Below the pieces are notes generated by a model. The model was not told where the DNA came from, did no database searches, and saw only the letters and a program-made list of their open reading frames with translations. From contig NZ_WBKR01000003.1 in the NCBI RefSeq assembly GCF_008868155.1, positions 32,703 through 96,702 on the forward strand: DNA of 64,000 bases, written 5' to 3'. Of this stretch, positions 41,867 to 51,017 are shown one piece after another. Source of the DNA: Micromonospora sp. ALFpr18c. GTDB lineage: Bacteria > Actinomycetota > Actinomycetes > Mycobacteriales > Micromonosporaceae. The position numbers and the translations under genes were made by a program. Within the stretch, counting starts at the first letter, position 1; each line of letters begins with the position of its first letter.

Positions 41867-42787
41867 TCAGATGCCCCGGCCGCGTTTGTGCAGGGTGCGC
41901 AGCACCGCGTCGGCCCGGACCACCCGTCCGGCCACGGCGAGGGCGAGGTAGGCACGCGGCTCGCGGGGGTTGCGCCGCAGCGTCCGCCGTGCCCAGCGCA
42001 GCGCACCCCGCCGGTCACCGGAGGCGGCCCGCGCGAACGCGATCTGCCCGGTCACCCGGGCCTCGCCGGCCGGCTGACCGGCGAACTCCGGGTAGCGCTC
42101 CAACAGCCACTGCAACGCCTCGGAGATGGTGTCCCACCGTTGCGCGAAGTACGACCGCTTGTGCCACCGCACCAGCACCGACGGGGTACGCAGGTTGAGC
42201 AGCGGGGCGCTGCGCGCGGCCCGCAGCAGGAACTCGTAGTCCTCGGCGTAGCTGCCGGGGATCTCCTCGTCGACCAGCCCGAAGCCGTCGCGCAGAGCGG
42301 TGGCACGGATCAGGAACGTGGACGGATGCAGCTCGGTCATCCGGTCCCGCAGCAGGTCGTCGAGGGTGATCCGGTCCCGGTCCAGCACCCGGTCGACGGT
42401 GGTGCCGTCGTAACTGACCCGGATGCCGCAGCAGACGAACTCGGCCTTCTCGTCGGCGGCGAGCGCGGCCACCTGGGGGACCAGTTTGCCGGGCAGCCAC
42501 TCGTCGTCGTCGTCGCAGAAGGCGATCAGCTCGCCGCCGGCGGCCAGGGTGCCGCTGTTGCGGGCACCGGCGAGCCCCGGCGTGCGCGCGTTACGGATGA
42601 CCCGGACCGTGCGGTCCGGGTCGGTCGACTCGGCGAGAGACTCGTCGGGCGTCGACTGGTCGTGGACCACCACCACCTCGATCGGGCCGGGGTAATCCTG
42701 CGCGAGGATCGCGCGCACGGCCGCGCGCAGCAGCTCCGGGCGGTCCCGGGTGGGCACCACGACGCTGACGCTCGGCTGCCGGGTCAT
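41867..42787 (-). CDS. Family 2 glycosyltransferase
   Basis: The 306-residue GT-A fold enzyme begins MTRQPSVSVVVPTRDRPELL. It has VHDQSTPDES, a metal-binding DxD-type motif FCDDDDEW and the acceptor-side GSYAEDYEFLLRAA, where the ED pair is the usual catalytic-base region. It transfers a sugar from an NDP-sugar during repeat-unit assembly. The C-terminus has a short helical extension rich in Arg and no membrane helix. The ATG overlaps the Alg13-like gene stop as ATGA. Confidence 0.9.
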   Translation of the reverse strand: MTRQPSVSVVVPTRDRPELLRAAVRAILAQDYPGPIEVVVVHDQSTPDESLAESTDPDRTVRVIRNARTPGLAGARNSGTLAAGGELIAFCDDDDEWLPGKLVPQVAALAADEKAEFVCCGIRVSYDGTTVDRVLDRDRITLDDLLRDRMTELHPSTFLIRATALRDGFGLVDEEIPGSYAEDYEFLLRAARSAPLLNLRTPSVLVRWHKRSYFAQRWDTISEALQWLLERYPEFAGQPAGEARVTGQIAFARAASGDRRGALRWARRTLRRNPREPRAYLALAVAGRVVRADAVLRTLHKRGRGI

Positions 42788-43434
42788 CGGGGCTCCCCCG
42801 CAGCACGACGGCGACGGGCCCAGGACCGCCACCGCGGCGGGCGCCGCGCCGCTCGGGCCACCAGGTCCTCGACGATCGCACCGACCCTCGCCACCGCCGC
42901 CCGCTGCGCCCGATCCGCCTCCGGATCGGCCGCCACCGCGTACCGGGAAGGGTCTTTCAGGCCGGCGTCCAGCGCGTCGTACAGCGCCGCCCGGGTCTCG
43001 CAGAGCGCCACCACGCCGGCCACGCCGAGCCGGCGGGCGAAGCGCTGCTGATGGTCGTCCACGTGCTCGCCGCACGCCGGGTCGCGAGGCACGACGACCG
43101 GCAGGTGGCCATGCCGTCGGGCCTCCAGGATGGTCGCCGGGCCGCCGTGACAGACCACCAGGTCGGCGTCGGACATCGCCTCCTGCAAGGCGGCGTGGCC
43201 GAGGAAGGGGACCGCGCCGGGCACCGCCGGCGCCCGGGTGTGTCCGTGTTGGAGGGTCAACTCCACCATGGCGGCGGTCTCCGCGTGCCACTGCGCCAGC
43301 CAGTCGACGAGCCGGTCGAAGGGATGTTTGTCGGTGCCGACCGCCACCAGCACCCGCACCTGGCTGGTCGGCGCGACGTCACGTCGTCGAGGTATCCGGG
43401 AGCGTTCGGTGTCGGTGGTCGCCTCCCCGGTCAC
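42784..43434 (-). CDS. Alg13-like catalytic subunit of a two-part glycosyltransferase
   Basis: The 216-residue protein resembles the C-terminal half of GT28 enzymes (Alg13, or CpsG/EpsF in bacteria). It shows VLVAVGTDKHPFDRLVDW, then DLVVCHGGPATILEARRHG and VVVPRDPACGEHVDDHQQRF, the UDP-sugar binding site. Such subunits act with an Alg14-like membrane partner, which is the coupled gene just upstream (GTGA overlap). Its own stop overlaps the GT2 gene. The C-terminus is Arg-rich. Confidence 0.87.
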   Translation of the reverse strand: MTGEATTDTERSRIPRRRDVAPTSQVRVLVAVGTDKHPFDRLVDWLAQWHAETAAMVELTLQHGHTRAPAVPGAVPFLGHAALQEAMSDADLVVCHGGPATILEARRHGHLPVVVPRDPACGEHVDDHQQRFARRLGVAGVVALCETRAALYDALDAGLKDPSRYAVAADPEADRAQRAAVARVGAIVEDLVARAARRPPRWRSWARRRRAAGEPR

Positions 43435-43910
43435 AACAGCGTCCCGACGACCGTGGCCTCCGGGTACTGCCGCCGCTGTTCGTCCCACTGCACGAGCATC
43501 GCGGACAGGAACGGACGGCACAGCCGGGCGGTCAGCGTCGGAGTGTCGATCCGGTCGTACACCTCGATGTAGACGGTCGGGATCCGCCGCAGCCGGGCCA
43601 GCACCACGAACGGCACCGCCACCCCGGCGCCCGTGGTGACCACCGCCTCGACCCGCCGCTCACGCAGCACCCGCCAGGCGAGCACCGCGTTGCGCAGCAG
43701 GTTCGGCACGTTACGGGTGGTCGGATGGTGTGCCGGCACCAGATCCTCACCGGCGAGCAGCGACACCGCCTCCGGCGTGTCGAACGTGACCCAGCAGCGC
43801 CGTCGACTCTCGTACCAGGGCCGTAGGGCCAGTAGTTGGGCCAGGTGCCCGCCGCTGGATCCGACCAGCAGCAGCACCGGCGGATCGTCGGCCTCGATCT
43901 TCCTGTCCAC
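43431..43910 (-). CDS. Alg14-like membrane-anchoring subunit of a two-part glycosyltransferase
   Basis: The 159-residue protein begins after VDRKIEAD with VLLLVGSSGGHLAQLLAL, the signature of Alg14/CpsF proteins that recruit the catalytic partner to the membrane and bind the acceptor lipid. A TTGAGVAVPFVVLARL segment follows. I chose the GTG at 43910, with GGGGAG 4 nt upstream. The longer frame to 44054 adds sequence without family character. It is coupled to the Alg13-like gene. The pair probably adds one hexose or uronic acid to the lipid-linked repeat unit. Confidence 0.85.
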   Translation of the reverse strand: MDRKIEADDPPVLLLVGSSGGHLAQLLALRPWYESRRRCWVTFDTPEAVSLLAGEDLVPAHHPTTRNVPNLLRNAVLAWRVLRERRVEAVVTTGAGVAVPFVVLARLRRIPTVYIEVYDRIDTPTLTARLCRPFLSAMLVQWDEQRRQYPEATVVGTLL

Positions 43911-44091
43911 GCGACTCCCCACAAGTCCGCTTGGAATTTCGGTCCACGCCACGCATGAGCAGATCACACGTTTCCCGGCCGTTGTATCGCGCGACCGGTT
44001 GATCGCCTGCCCACGCGCGAGGTGGTTCGGACCCGCCGGCCGCCCGAGCTCCATCGACGCTCATCACGACCTGCGTTTTCTTCATCACTCT

Positions 44092-44113
44092 GCGGCACCG
44101 CCCCCAGTGCCGC
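44092..44113 (-). terminator. Hairpin downstream of the APH-like gene
   Basis: GCGGCAC (44092-44098) and GTGCCGC (44107-44113) pair around an 8-nt loop, 20 nt after the APH-like stop. It may partly separate the sulfotransferase-APH transcript from the glycosyltransferase genes. In the rest of the 222-nt gap (43911-44132) I saw nothing clear. Confidence 0.5.
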
Positions 44114-44132
44114 TCCCGGTCATTTCCCCGGA

Positions 44133-45395
44133 TCAACCGCAATGTCGTTTTTCGATGACCTCCAACAGCGCGGGATGCAGCGCGGTGTTCCAGCCCGCGC
44201 CCGCGTCTGCCAGCCGCCAGGTGCGCAGCCACATCTCCACCAGGTAGCCGTCGGCCACCAACCGGCGCTGGGCCGGGCCCAGGCCAAGCCGGTCACCGTG
44301 CCGGTCAAGGTGGGCATCGACGGCACCGGCGGCCACCGCCGCAGGTTCGCCGCGCAGTACCAGAGCCCGCTGGAACGCGTCGTGCGCCAGGTCGAAGCCG
44401 ACCGGCACGTCCGGGCCACTGTGCTCCCAGTCCCAGGCGAACAGCCGACCGCCGTACTCGCCGAGGTTCCACGGCACCCAGTCACCGTGCCAGTGGCCGA
44501 ACTCCACGTCGGTGGCACCGTGCAGCCGGGTCAGCACCTCGACCGCGGCGACGGCCCGGGTGCCGGCCGCCCCGGCGGCGGCGGCCCGCCGGGCCTGCGC
44601 GGTCATCCGCGCCAGGAAGGCGGAGCCGGCCAGCGGTCGCGGCGGCGCGCCCGGCCCACCGCGGCGGGCGACGGCGAGCAGCGCGGCGACCCGGGGCGGA
44701 TCGTCGACCGGCACCCCGCGTACCGCCGACGGCAGCGGCTCGATCACGGCGACCACCTGGTCGGCCCAGGCCAGCTCGGCCAGCAGCCCCGGTGGCACCG
44801 GGTGGTCGGCCGCACCGACGACGGCCGGCAGCGCCCGCAGCGCCGCCGCCTCCGCGGTGACCAGCGCACGGGTGGCGTCGTTCCAGCCGATCTTCGCGTA
44901 CCCGCGCGGGCGTCCGTCGCCGTCGAACAGTTGCAGGGTGGGCTTGTGGTTGGGATCCGGCGGCCGGACACCGAAGGCAGCCAGCAGCGGGGTGCCGCCG
45001 AGGGCGGCCGCGAGTCGCTCGGTCAGCAGCAGCTCGGCCACGGGCACCCCGACGGGCACCGAGACGGTCAGTGTCGGGAACGGGGCCAGGCCCACCGCGC
45101 CGAGGCGGGCCAGTCCGCCGACCGCGGCCCGCACCGCCCGCACCCTCGGCGGTCGCAGCGCGTTGTACGCCAGCAGCGTCGCCGCCCCGGCGCGGGGCGC
45201 GCCCAGCGGCACCAGGAAACGTGCGCGTGCCAGCGACGGCACGACGGCGTAGCGGGCCACCGTACGGTGTCCGAGCGGTGTGCTGCCGCCCACGGCCAAC
45301 ACGACCCGACGGTCCGGGAAGACGGCACGGCTGACCCAGCCGAGCCCGTCCGACCGCGACCGGGGATCCGCCGGCGCGTCGACCTGCGCCGTCAC
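44133..45395 (-). CDS. APH-like phosphotransferase of the polysaccharide locus
   Basis: The 420-residue protein has the aminoglycoside/choline-kinase active site: HWHGDWVPWN (catalytic Asp and metal Asn) followed by LFAWDWEHSG (metal Asp). The N-terminal half has a KPTLQLFDGDG...YAKIGWND segment, with the ATP-binding Lys probably in YAKIGW. Relatives phosphorylate small molecules or sugars. In this locus a sugar or lipid-linked glycan is a likely substrate, rather than an antibiotic. The GTG overlaps the sulfotransferase stop (GTGA). Confidence 0.78.
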   Translation of the reverse strand: MTAQVDAPADPRSRSDGLGWVSRAVFPDRRVVLAVGGSTPLGHRTVARYAVVPSLARARFLVPLGAPRAGAATLLAYNALRPPRVRAVRAAVGGLARLGAVGLAPFPTLTVSVPVGVPVAELLLTERLAAALGGTPLLAAFGVRPPDPNHKPTLQLFDGDGRPRGYAKIGWNDATRALVTAEAAALRALPAVVGAADHPVPPGLLAELAWADQVVAVIEPLPSAVRGVPVDDPPRVAALLAVARRGGPGAPPRPLAGSAFLARMTAQARRAAAAGAAGTRAVAAVEVLTRLHGATDVEFGHWHGDWVPWNLGEYGGRLFAWDWEHSGPDVPVGFDLAHDAFQRALVLRGEPAAVAAGAVDAHLDRHGDRLGLGPAQRRLVADGYLVEMWLRTWRLADAGAGWNTALHPALLEVIEKRHCG

Positions 45396-46294
45396 GCCGC
45401 GCGGTCCGGCCAGTCGAGTTCCAGCCCGAGCCGCTCACGCAGCGCGTCGTTGTACGGCCGGTAGTACTCGGTCAGCTCGGCGCGGACGGCCGGCTCCAGC
45501 GGTGCCGAACGCCGGTCGTTGTAGACCTTGAAGTCCGGCAGGTCGTACGCCGGCAGCCCGAGGAAGTCCAGGGTGCGCCGGTAGGTGGCGCGGGCGTCAC
45601 GGTAGAGGCCCTCGCTGGGCAGGAAGAGGATCTGGCCCCGGTCGAAACGCTCCAGCCACGGCTCCAGGTGCTCCAGGTAGCGCCCGCGGGCCCGATACGT
45701 GTACCAGTCGTACGGCTCGCTGAAGTATTCCGGCTCGGCGATCAGCCGCTCCCGCTCCCCCGCCGTACGCTCCGGCTCGGCGGCCAGCGCGTCGGCGAAG
45801 TCCAGCGGCTCGATGCCGTGGGTGCGGCGTTCCTTCCAGTGCGAGTAGGCGCGCTCCACCGGGTCGCGCAGCAGCACGATCAGCTTCACCGTCGGCATCA
45901 ACCCGGCGACCCGCTGCGCGGCGAGCGGATGGAACATGTACAGCGGCGCGGCCTCACCGACCCGGACCGGCCCGCCGTGCCGCTTGGTGAGGGCCTCCCG
46001 CTGGCGCTCGGTCGGGAAGTGCGAGCGGTACCACGCCTCGCCGCGCCCCCAGTGCTCCTCGAAGTAGTGCGCCGACTTGGTGTTCCAGGCCGGAAAGAGT
46101 CGGGGCACCAACGGGTGCTGGATGAGGTAGTTCCACAGCGAGGTGGTGCCGCCGCGCTTGGTGCCGATGATGAGGAAGTCCGGTAACGCTCGGCGGTCGC
46201 TGGTCCGCACCGCGTAGTCGACCAGGGAATCCCGCAACCGGTTGGTCACCTGGGTCGGCACGAGCTGCTTCACCCGGTCCCGGATGGACGACAC
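45392..46294 (-). CDS. Sulfotransferase
   Basis: This PAPS-dependent sulfotransferase has 300 residues. The 5'-phosphosulfate-binding loop is FLIIGTKRGGTTSLWNYL, the 3'-phosphate-binding segment is LIVLLRDPVERAYSHWKE, and a conserved VGEAAPLYMF lies between. This is the heparan/NodH-like type that sulfates glycans. It should add sulfate to the exported polysaccharide or its precursor in the cytoplasm. AAAGG lies upstream of the GTG. PAPS-forming genes are not in the window. It forms a coupled pair with the APH-like gene. Confidence 0.9.
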   Translation of the reverse strand: MSSIRDRVKQLVPTQVTNRLRDSLVDYAVRTSDRRALPDFLIIGTKRGGTTSLWNYLIQHPLVPRLFPAWNTKSAHYFEEHWGRGEAWYRSHFPTERQREALTKRHGGPVRVGEAAPLYMFHPLAAQRVAGLMPTVKLIVLLRDPVERAYSHWKERRTHGIEPLDFADALAAEPERTAGERERLIAEPEYFSEPYDWYTYRARGRYLEHLEPWLERFDRGQILFLPSEGLYRDARATYRRTLDFLGLPAYDLPDFKVYNDRRSAPLEPAVRAELTEYYRPYNDALRERLGLELDWPDRAA

Positions 46295-46301
46295 AGTGCC
46301 C

Positions 46302-47900
46302 TCACCTTTCCTTCCTCGACGTCGTGGCGGTCCGCGCGGCGATCGGCACCGCCGTCTGACTGCGACGGAACTGCACCATGGTCACCCGGATGCGCCCTCG
46401 GATGACCGGCACCGTCAACAAGCCGACGCAGCCGCTGACCAGCACAATCAGTGCCACCACCAGGCCGGCGACCCCTCGACCGCCGGTCAGTACGCCGGCC
46501 AGCGCCGCGAGCCCCACCCCGACGGTGACCGCGGCCGCCGCCCGTGCCAGCGTCGCGTCGACCAGCGGCTGGCCGATCACCAGCCGGGCGCAGACGAAGG
46601 AGGTCAGGTTCTCGGTGGCGATGCCGGTGGCCCAGGCCAGCGCGGTGCCGGTCACCCCGTGCTGCGGGATCAGCCACAGTCCGAGGGAGACGGTGACCGC
46701 CAGCCCGGCCACCGTCGCGACCAGGTGCAGGCCGCTACGACCGCTCATCAGCAGGAGGGTCTGGACGTTGCCCACACCGGTGTTGATCAGCATGGCCAGG
46801 GCGAGCACGGTGATCGCGGTGGCACCCGCGGTGAACCCGGGCCCGAAGAGTTGCAGGAACGCCAGCCCGAACACCGCGAGCAGGAGGTAGACCGGCCACG
46901 ACAACACCAGCGCCCAGGTGGTCATCTGCCGGTGCACCACAGCCGCGGCGGCCCGCTCACCGGAGCCGAGCAGCCGGGAGAGCTGGGGCGACACCGCCAC
47001 CCGCAGACCCTGCATGGCCAGTTGCCCGGCCAGGATGTAGCGGCCGACCGCGCCGAACACGCCGGCGTCCGACTGCCCGGCGAGCACCGAGGTGAGCAGC
47101 ACACCCACCCACACGGCGCTCGCGTCGATCGCGGCGGACGCGGCCCGGGGCAGCGCGAAACGCCAGAACGCCGACCAGTCGGCCCGCTCGGGCCGCAGCG
47201 CCGCGCCCCGACCGATGCCGAGCGGGCCCGCCACCAGCAGCAGGCAGACCACGATGGCCAGCGCCGCCGGAATCATCCAGCCGGTCAGGCCGACCAGCAC
47301 GCTACCGCCGGCAACGGCCGCCGCGCCGACCAACAACGGCCGGGCGACCGGCACCAGGACGGACTGTACGCCGACGTAGGCCCGGATCGGACGGACGCAG
47401 CGCAGCACGGCGAGCAGGAGCGTCATCGCCACCACCAGCGGCACCGCGGCGAAGCTGGCCGCGATGAGGGCCGTACCGCCGGCGCCCGGCCCGTCCAGCA
47501 GGCGGGGTGCGAGCGCGTCCGCGGCGATCACGCCGGTCAGGCCGACGACGATCGCGGCCACCAGCGGCAGTAGAAGAGCCACCGGCAGCACCCGGGCGGC
47601 GTCGCCCCCCGCGCCGACACGACGCCGCGGAAGCGTCCAGATGAGCCCGGTCTCCGCTCCGAGGGTGCAGACGGCGGCGGTCACGGTGACCACGCCGATC
47701 GCGGCGAAGAACGCGCCCGCGCCAACCGTGCCGTAGCCGCGCGTGATGACCACCGCCAGCAGAAAGCCGAAGAGGCCGTTGGTCGCGGCGCCGGCCAGAC
47801 CCGCGAGGCCGGTACGGGCGCTGCGCCGGGCCTCGACCGAGCCGTCGGCGGACGACTCGTCACGGCCGGAGCCGATGGCCGAACTGGTGCCGGCGGTCAT
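46302..47900 (-). CDS. Polysaccharide flippase (Wzx/MATE-like)
   Basis: The 532-residue membrane protein has about 12-14 hydrophobic helices, starting near residue 32 (LAGLAGAATNGLFGFLLAVV). This is the Polysacc_synt/MurJ-like pattern with an early ITRGYG segment. It should flip lipid-linked repeat units across the membrane. The N-terminal 25 residues are polar and acidic. The ATG overlaps the polymerase stop (ATGA). The C-terminus ends in a basic cytoplasmic tail. Confidence 0.86.
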   Translation of the reverse strand: MTAGTSSAIGSGRDESSADGSVEARRSARTGLAGLAGAATNGLFGFLLAVVITRGYGTVGAGAFFAAIGVVTVTAAVCTLGAETGLIWTLPRRRVGAGGDAARVLPVALLLPLVAAIVVGLTGVIAADALAPRLLDGPGAGGTALIAASFAAVPLVVAMTLLLAVLRCVRPIRAYVGVQSVLVPVARPLLVGAAAVAGGSVLVGLTGWMIPAALAIVVCLLLVAGPLGIGRGAALRPERADWSAFWRFALPRAASAAIDASAVWVGVLLTSVLAGQSDAGVFGAVGRYILAGQLAMQGLRVAVSPQLSRLLGSGERAAAAVVHRQMTTWALVLSWPVYLLLAVFGLAFLQLFGPGFTAGATAITVLALAMLINTGVGNVQTLLLMSGRSGLHLVATVAGLAVTVSLGLWLIPQHGVTGTALAWATGIATENLTSFVCARLVIGQPLVDATLARAAAAVTVGVGLAALAGVLTGGRGVAGLVVALIVLVSGCVGLLTVPVIRGRIRVTMVQFRRSQTAVPIAARTATTSRKER

Positions 47901-49255
47901 CCCGCGACAGCCTTGCGGCGGCGACCGGTGTGCACCGGACGAGCGCGCCGGGGGTCCGCTTCCCGCTCGGCGATCGCCATCGCGGCGGCGGCCCCGAAGT
48001 AGGCGATCGTGATGGTGGGATCGGCCATGCCGTAGAACGGGATCTGCACCAGACAGATCACCGGGACCACCGCCAGCCACTGCCCGGGCGCCGAGCGGGC
48101 GCGGGCGCTCTTCAGCGTGATGATCACGAACCAGGCGAGGAAGCAGAGTAATGCCGGTATGCCGTGGCTGAACAGCACCGTCCAGAGCTGCCCCTGGGTG
48201 CCGACCGGGACCTCCGCCGTGACCGTGTCCACGGTGACGGGCGCGCCGTAACCGAGCCACGGTGAGTCCCCGATGCGGCGGATCACCTCCGCGTAGAGGG
48301 AGTAACGGTCGGTGTTCGTGTCGGTCGACTCGACCCGATTGTTGATCAACTCGGCCACCGGGATCAGCAGGGTGGTGAGCCCGCCGATGAGCAACACTCC
48401 GACGACGGACGCGCCCACCCGGACGTTCCCGCGCACCGCGGCGCGCACGCCGAGCACGGCCAGGCCCACGCCGAGGCTCGCGAACATGGTGCGGTTCAGG
48501 GTGAGGAAGGCCGGCACCAGGGACAGCGGCAGCGACACGAGCAGTGCCCAACGGAGGATCCCGCGGCGGCGCAACATGGTGAACGCCACGATGCAGGGCA
48601 GTGTCATCGCGTACGCGCCGCCGTAGTTGTTGGTGTACGGGAACGGCGCCGCCGGCCGGTAGATCGGGTCGAGCGCCACCTTGCTGTACTCGGTCGCGCT
48701 GATGTGCACCAGGTCCTGCATGTACGGATGGCTCGACATGCCGCCGGGCAGCAGCACCTCCACCGGCGTGGTCAGCGCGAAGCGCGGTGCCAGCACACCC
48801 AACCAGCCCAGTGCCACCAGACCGAACCAGAACAGGCAGATCGGCACGAGCGCCGCCGCCACGTCGCCTCGCTCCCGGGCGTAGACGTACACGTACACGG
48901 CCACCACGAGTGCGGTGAGGTAATACCCCACCCGCAGGCCGAAGGGCAGCAGCGAAGCCGGCGCGGGTAGTTGGGTGGCGCTGAGTACCACCAGGGCCAG
49001 GAACAGCAACCAGGTGCCGGTGGCCGGTGGCAGCGGCACCCGTCCTCGGACGATCAGCAACGCCAACAGCGTCGCGCCGAACAGGGGCCAGAACAGATAG
49101 AACGCGCCGGCCAACCACCACAGCGGGACCAGACCGAACATCATCAGCAACGGGAGGCGGGGCAGCCGGGGCGGCGCCGACGGCCGCGGTGCGGCGACGA
49201 CCGGCGGACCGATCCCGTCCGGCTCGCTGCTGGCCAGGGCGGTGGTGACGGACAC
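47897..49255 (-). CDS. O-antigen ligase/polymerase-like membrane protein (Wzy)
   Basis: The 452-residue protein has about 10-12 helices and a large extracytoplasmic loop containing SSHPYMQDLVHISATEY and NNYGGAYAMTLPC. A second loop has RYSLYAEVIRRIGDSPWLGY, the Wzy_C/WaaL-like motif (the sPWLGyG element). It probably polymerises repeat units outside the membrane. The N-terminal 40 residues are Pro-rich. The GTG start lies 3 nt after the Wzz gene stop and has a poor Shine-Dalgarno. Confidence 0.84.
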   Translation of the reverse strand: MSVTTALASSEPDGIGPPVVAAPRPSAPPRLPRLPLLMMFGLVPLWWLAGAFYLFWPLFGATLLALLIVRGRVPLPPATGTWLLFLALVVLSATQLPAPASLLPFGLRVGYYLTALVVAVYVYVYARERGDVAAALVPICLFWFGLVALGWLGVLAPRFALTTPVEVLLPGGMSSHPYMQDLVHISATEYSKVALDPIYRPAAPFPYTNNYGGAYAMTLPCIVAFTMLRRRGILRWALLVSLPLSLVPAFLTLNRTMFASLGVGLAVLGVRAAVRGNVRVGASVVGVLLIGGLTTLLIPVAELINNRVESTDTNTDRYSLYAEVIRRIGDSPWLGYGAPVTVDTVTAEVPVGTQGQLWTVLFSHGIPALLCFLAWFVIITLKSARARSAPGQWLAVVPVICLVQIPFYGMADPTITIAYFGAAAAMAIAEREADPRRARPVHTGRRRKAVAG

Positions 49256-49258
49256 CCG

Positions 49259-50869
49259 TCACCGCCGTCCGCTGCGGGTCAGCACGAAACCCAGCGGAGT
49301 GACGCCCGCCGCGCGCAGCCGCTCGGCGAGCCGGCGCAGATCGCCCTGGCGGGTCCGGTCCTGTTCGACGACCACCACGGCGGTGCCCTGGCGAGCCGCC
49401 GCGACACCACGCTCGTCGGCCTCGGAGGGCGGCGCGTTGAAGAGCACGATTCCGCTGTCGGCGCGTTGCCGCCACGTGCCGAACCGCACTCCACCGGCAC
49501 CCACGGGCACCTCCTCGGTGCCGTCGTGGGCCGTGCCCGTGGCGCTCGTGGTCGAGTTGAGGTTCGTTCGGGGCAGGGTCAGAGTGGCGTCCGGGTCGGT
49601 CGACGGATGCCGGCCGGCCGGGTACGGAGACGGGCGACGGGCAGGGATCTGGTCGGTGAGCTCGGCGCCGATGAACGGATCGGCGGCCCGGGGCTTCGGG
49701 ACGAGCGGACGGACCGGGTTGACCATCGCCGGCAGCCTCTCCCGATCAGCCAGGACGGTGGCGCGCAGGTTGTGGAGCCGACCGCTGTCGTCGGCCACGT
49801 AGACGTCCCGGCCGGTCGCGGCGAGTGCGACCGCCAGACCGGCGGTGACGGCGCTCTGGTTCTCGCGGGTGGTCAGCAACGCCACCCGGGCCGGCTCCTG
49901 GAGTCGCTCGGCGATCGCCATCGCCACGTACCGGATGTCGGCGTCCACCGCCCTGCCGCGGGTCCGGAACAGCCGGCCGCGCAGGGTGCCGAGGAGCGGC
50001 AGCCCGGTGACGTCCCGTCCGTCGTGGACCGACCGGACCCGCCGGTCGGCGGACTCCCAGGCGTACGCCAGCACGACGCCGAGCAGCGCGCCGCCCAGCA
50101 GCCCGGCCACCACGTAGAGCAGCGCGTGCCGGTCGGAGGCGACCAGGACGCGTTCGGCGTTCTGCGTGATCCACCCCGGGTTGACGTCGACCGCCGCGAT
50201 CTCGGTGCGGGAGGACTTCAGCTGGGTCAGCTGGTTGTTGGTGCCGGCGAGTTCGGCGATGGCGGCGTCCAGCGGGCCGTTGCGGACGCCGGCGATCCGC
50301 CGCTGCAACGCCTCGCGCTGCTTGTCCACCTCGGCAATGCTCTCGTCGTAGCGCTTCAGCATCTCCGCGCGCTGCTTCTCGTACATCGCGCGGCGCACGT
50401 CGAGGTAGGTCTGCGCGGCGAGGTTCACGTTGCGGACCGCCTCGTCGGCCGAGCGTCCGGTGTAGGAGAAGCGGAGGATCTGCCCGCCGGTGGGGACCTC
50501 CACCTCAAGGGCGTCCCGCACATCGCGCTGGTCTTCACCCTCGGCCGTGAGCCGCTGCACGACCTCGGTGCCGGTGGCGATGCCGCTCTCCACGTTCATG
50601 TTCACCGCGCGGTCGGCGGCGGCACCGCTGGGGGTGAACGCGTCGGTGACGACCGGGCGCACCGCCACCACCGCGTTCGCGGTGACCTCGCCCGGCATGA
50701 GCAGGACGTACCCGAGTGCGGCGAGCAGACCCAGAGCGGCGACCGTCCCCACCAGCCTGGTCCGGTGCAGCGGGACACGGAGCAGGTCCGTGAGGGTGAC
50801 TGTCCGGGCCGGTGGCCCCCCGGCACCGGACGGGTCGCTGGACCAGGAACCGGGAGGTACATCAGCCAT
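49259..50869 (-). CDS. Wzz-type chain-length regulator fused to a degenerate BY-kinase domain
   Basis: The 536-residue protein begins with a Wzz-like part: TM1 near residues 39-58, a periplasmic coiled coil (EKQRAEMLKRYDESIAEVDK region) and TM2 (LLYVVAGLLGGALLGVVLA). The cytoplasmic rest resembles a bacterial tyrosine kinase, with VALLTTRENQ where the Walker A GEGKS should be, VYVADDSGR at Walker A', and LFNAPPSEADERG matching the DTPP region. No Tyr cluster ends the protein. Nucleotide binding looks lost, so control of chain length may not use phosphorylation. ATG at 50869; an upstream ATG would add 14 residues. Confidence 0.82.
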   Translation of the reverse strand: MADVPPGSWSSDPSGAGGPPARTVTLTDLLRVPLHRTRLVGTVAALGLLAALGYVLLMPGEVTANAVVAVRPVVTDAFTPSGAAADRAVNMNVESGIATGTEVVQRLTAEGEDQRDVRDALEVEVPTGGQILRFSYTGRSADEAVRNVNLAAQTYLDVRRAMYEKQRAEMLKRYDESIAEVDKQREALQRRIAGVRNGPLDAAIAELAGTNNQLTQLKSSRTEIAAVDVNPGWITQNAERVLVASDRHALLYVVAGLLGGALLGVVLAYAWESADRRVRSVHDGRDVTGLPLLGTLRGRLFRTRGRAVDADIRYVAMAIAERLQEPARVALLTTRENQSAVTAGLAVALAATGRDVYVADDSGRLHNLRATVLADRERLPAMVNPVRPLVPKPRAADPFIGAELTDQIPARRPSPYPAGRHPSTDPDATLTLPRTNLNSTTSATGTAHDGTEEVPVGAGGVRFGTWRQRADSGIVLFNAPPSEADERGVAAARQGTAVVVVEQDRTRQGDLRRLAERLRAAGVTPLGFVLTRSGRR

Positions 50870-51017
50870 CAAAGATCCACCGTCTGTTGTGCTGTGCCCC
50901 TGGCGGAACACACCTGTGGCAGGCGCCGGGCATCTCCTGTGACGCCTCGGGCCGGCGACGTGGTCCGCCGCCGGCCCGACCCGATCTAGCGATTCTCCGT
51001 GACGAACCCGTCACTCG

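Noticed and set aside
44133..45395. Aminoglycoside resistance gene
   Set aside because: The APH-type active site is present, but coupling to a sulfotransferase in a polysaccharide locus points to a sugar or lipid substrate.
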